42,131 nucleotides of DNA from DASUMP01 sp036277635 (GTDB lineage Bacteria; Actinomycetota; Acidimicrobiia; IMCC26256; PALSA-610). Positions 41,572-42,131 of the stretch are shown here, one piece after another. Below the pieces are notes generated by a model. That model made no database searches and was not told the origin of the DNA. It saw nothing but the letters and a program-made list of their open reading frames with translations. The stretch lies in assembly GCA_036277635.1 (NCBI GenBank), contig DASUMP010000270.1, positions 1 to 42,131 of the forward strand. The letters are read 5' to 3'. Position 1 is the stretch's first letter. Every line of letters begins with the position of its first letter. The position numbers and the translations under genes are program-made.

Positions 41572-42099
41572 TTACCAGCCGTCCTCGGTCCAGCCGGCAC
41601 CCGGGGCCGCCGAGGAGGCCGCAGGCGTTGCGCAGACCGCGGGCGTACCCGCCGCCGCCGCCGAGCTGAAGTACGTGCCGGCGTTGGCACCCTGCGCGAT
41701 GTCCATGATGCTGAAGCAGTCGCCGGAGCGGCTCTTGACGGTGATGCTGATCGCGTCACCGGCGGCCGTCACGTCGACGTCCAGCACGTTCGGGCTGTCC
41801 GACGAGCCGGTCTGGAAGGTCAGGCTCGGCTCCACGTCACCGAGCGCGGTGATCGTGGTGGCGAGGTCGGTGACCAGGTACGAGTCACGGTCGGTGAAGA
41901 CCGTCTTGGCAGCGGTGAGGCCGTTGCGAGCCGAGGACTGCGCAGCGCGGTCCTGCGCCCGCTCGCGGGCACCGAGGAAGGTCGGGATGGCGATCGCGAT
42001 CAGAATGGCAATGATGAGCACGACGACCATCAGCTCGATGAGCGTGAAACCTTCCTCGTTCTCCCGACGGGCCTTGATCTTGGCCAACATCTGAGACAC
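41572..42099 (-). CDS. pilA: Type IV pilin (prepilin) major subunit-like
   Basis: The 175-residue prepilin has a 17-residue basic leader and the class III signal EEGFTLIELMVVVLIIAILI: cleavage after Gly17, mature Phe+1, conserved Glu+5 (Glu22), then the hydrophobic N-terminal helix and AIPTFLGARERAQDRAAQSS. The globular part carries two cysteines (128, 156) that could form the C-terminal D-loop disulphide. Processing is expected by the adjacent PilD. GTG (42099-42097) is 8 nt after AGGGG; an ATG three codons later is possible. Its promoter lies beyond the window end. A minor pilin or pseudopilin is an alternative, but position and full length favour a main subunit. Confidence 0.93.
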   Translation of the reverse strand: MSQMLAKIKARRENEEGFTLIELMVVVLIIAILIAIAIPTFLGARERAQDRAAQSSARNGLTAAKTVFTDRDSYLVTDLATTITALGDVEPSLTFQTGSSDSPNVLDVDVTAAGDAISITVKSRSGDCFSIMDIAQGANAGTYFSSAAAAGTPAVCATPAASSAAPGAGWTEDGW

Positions 42100-42131
42100 T
42101 GAGGATTCCCCTTGTTCGTGTGACTGGGTTG

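Overview
The window is a dense, very GC-rich (roughly 70% by eye) chromosomal segment. It looks like an actinobacterium, most likely a deep-branching one such as Acidimicrobiia. The grounds are an actinobacterial-type integration host factor (mIHF), the ClpS-DUF2017 pair, a PriA without helicase motifs, frequent GTG starts, and the gene order mIHF-gmk-rpoZ-coaBC-metK-priA-def-fmt-rsmB-rpe-rib. The class assignment is inference. Apart from one small gene (5979-6392, +), every gene is on the minus strand, so transcription runs from high to low coordinates. I see no insertion sequence, prophage, CRISPR, tRNA or rRNA. This is a vertically inherited housekeeping region with a type IV pilus locus at its upstream end.

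In transcription order: (1) 42131-37188, type IV pilus. A major-pilin-like gene, a prepilin peptidase, then an operon of a small HTH protein, a PilM-PilN fusion, PilO and a PilP-like lipoprotein. A promoter and a cluster of inverted repeats precede the HTH gene. (2) 37084-30896, shikimate and translation operon: aroC-aroK-aroB-aroQ, Xaa-Pro peptidase, efp, nusB, clpS, DUF2017. (3) 30854-21855, pyrimidine operon: pyrR-pyrB-pyrC-carA-carB-pyrD-pyrF, preceded by a PyrR-binding RNA hairpin that abuts the pyrR ribosome-binding site. (4) 21794-12113: mIHF-gmk-rpoZ-coaBC-metK-priA-def-fmt-rsmB-rpe-MogA/MoaB, closed by an intrinsic terminator at 12032-12060. (5) 12000-6409: a promoter and FMN riboswitch controlling ribD-ribE-ribBA-ribH, then a methyltransferase, hisG and a divergent cold-shock-domain protein. 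(6) 5973-1: infC-rpmI-rplT, an SpoU rRNA methylase, pheS-pheT and the start of a hotdog thioesterase, preceded by a roughly 220-nt highly structured leader.

Seventeen junctions are four-base ATGA or GTGA overlaps and three more share one base, so translational coupling is pervasive. The observations most worth a second look are: the probable AUC start and folded leader of infC; a PriA that has lost its helicase motifs and half of its zinc ligands; a class 1B PyrD with no PyrK beside it; the PilM-PilN fusion with an operator-like array upstream; and the compact terminator/promoter/riboswitch block ahead of ribD. I found no clearly new defence, secretion or mobile system. The unusual features are regulatory and architectural.
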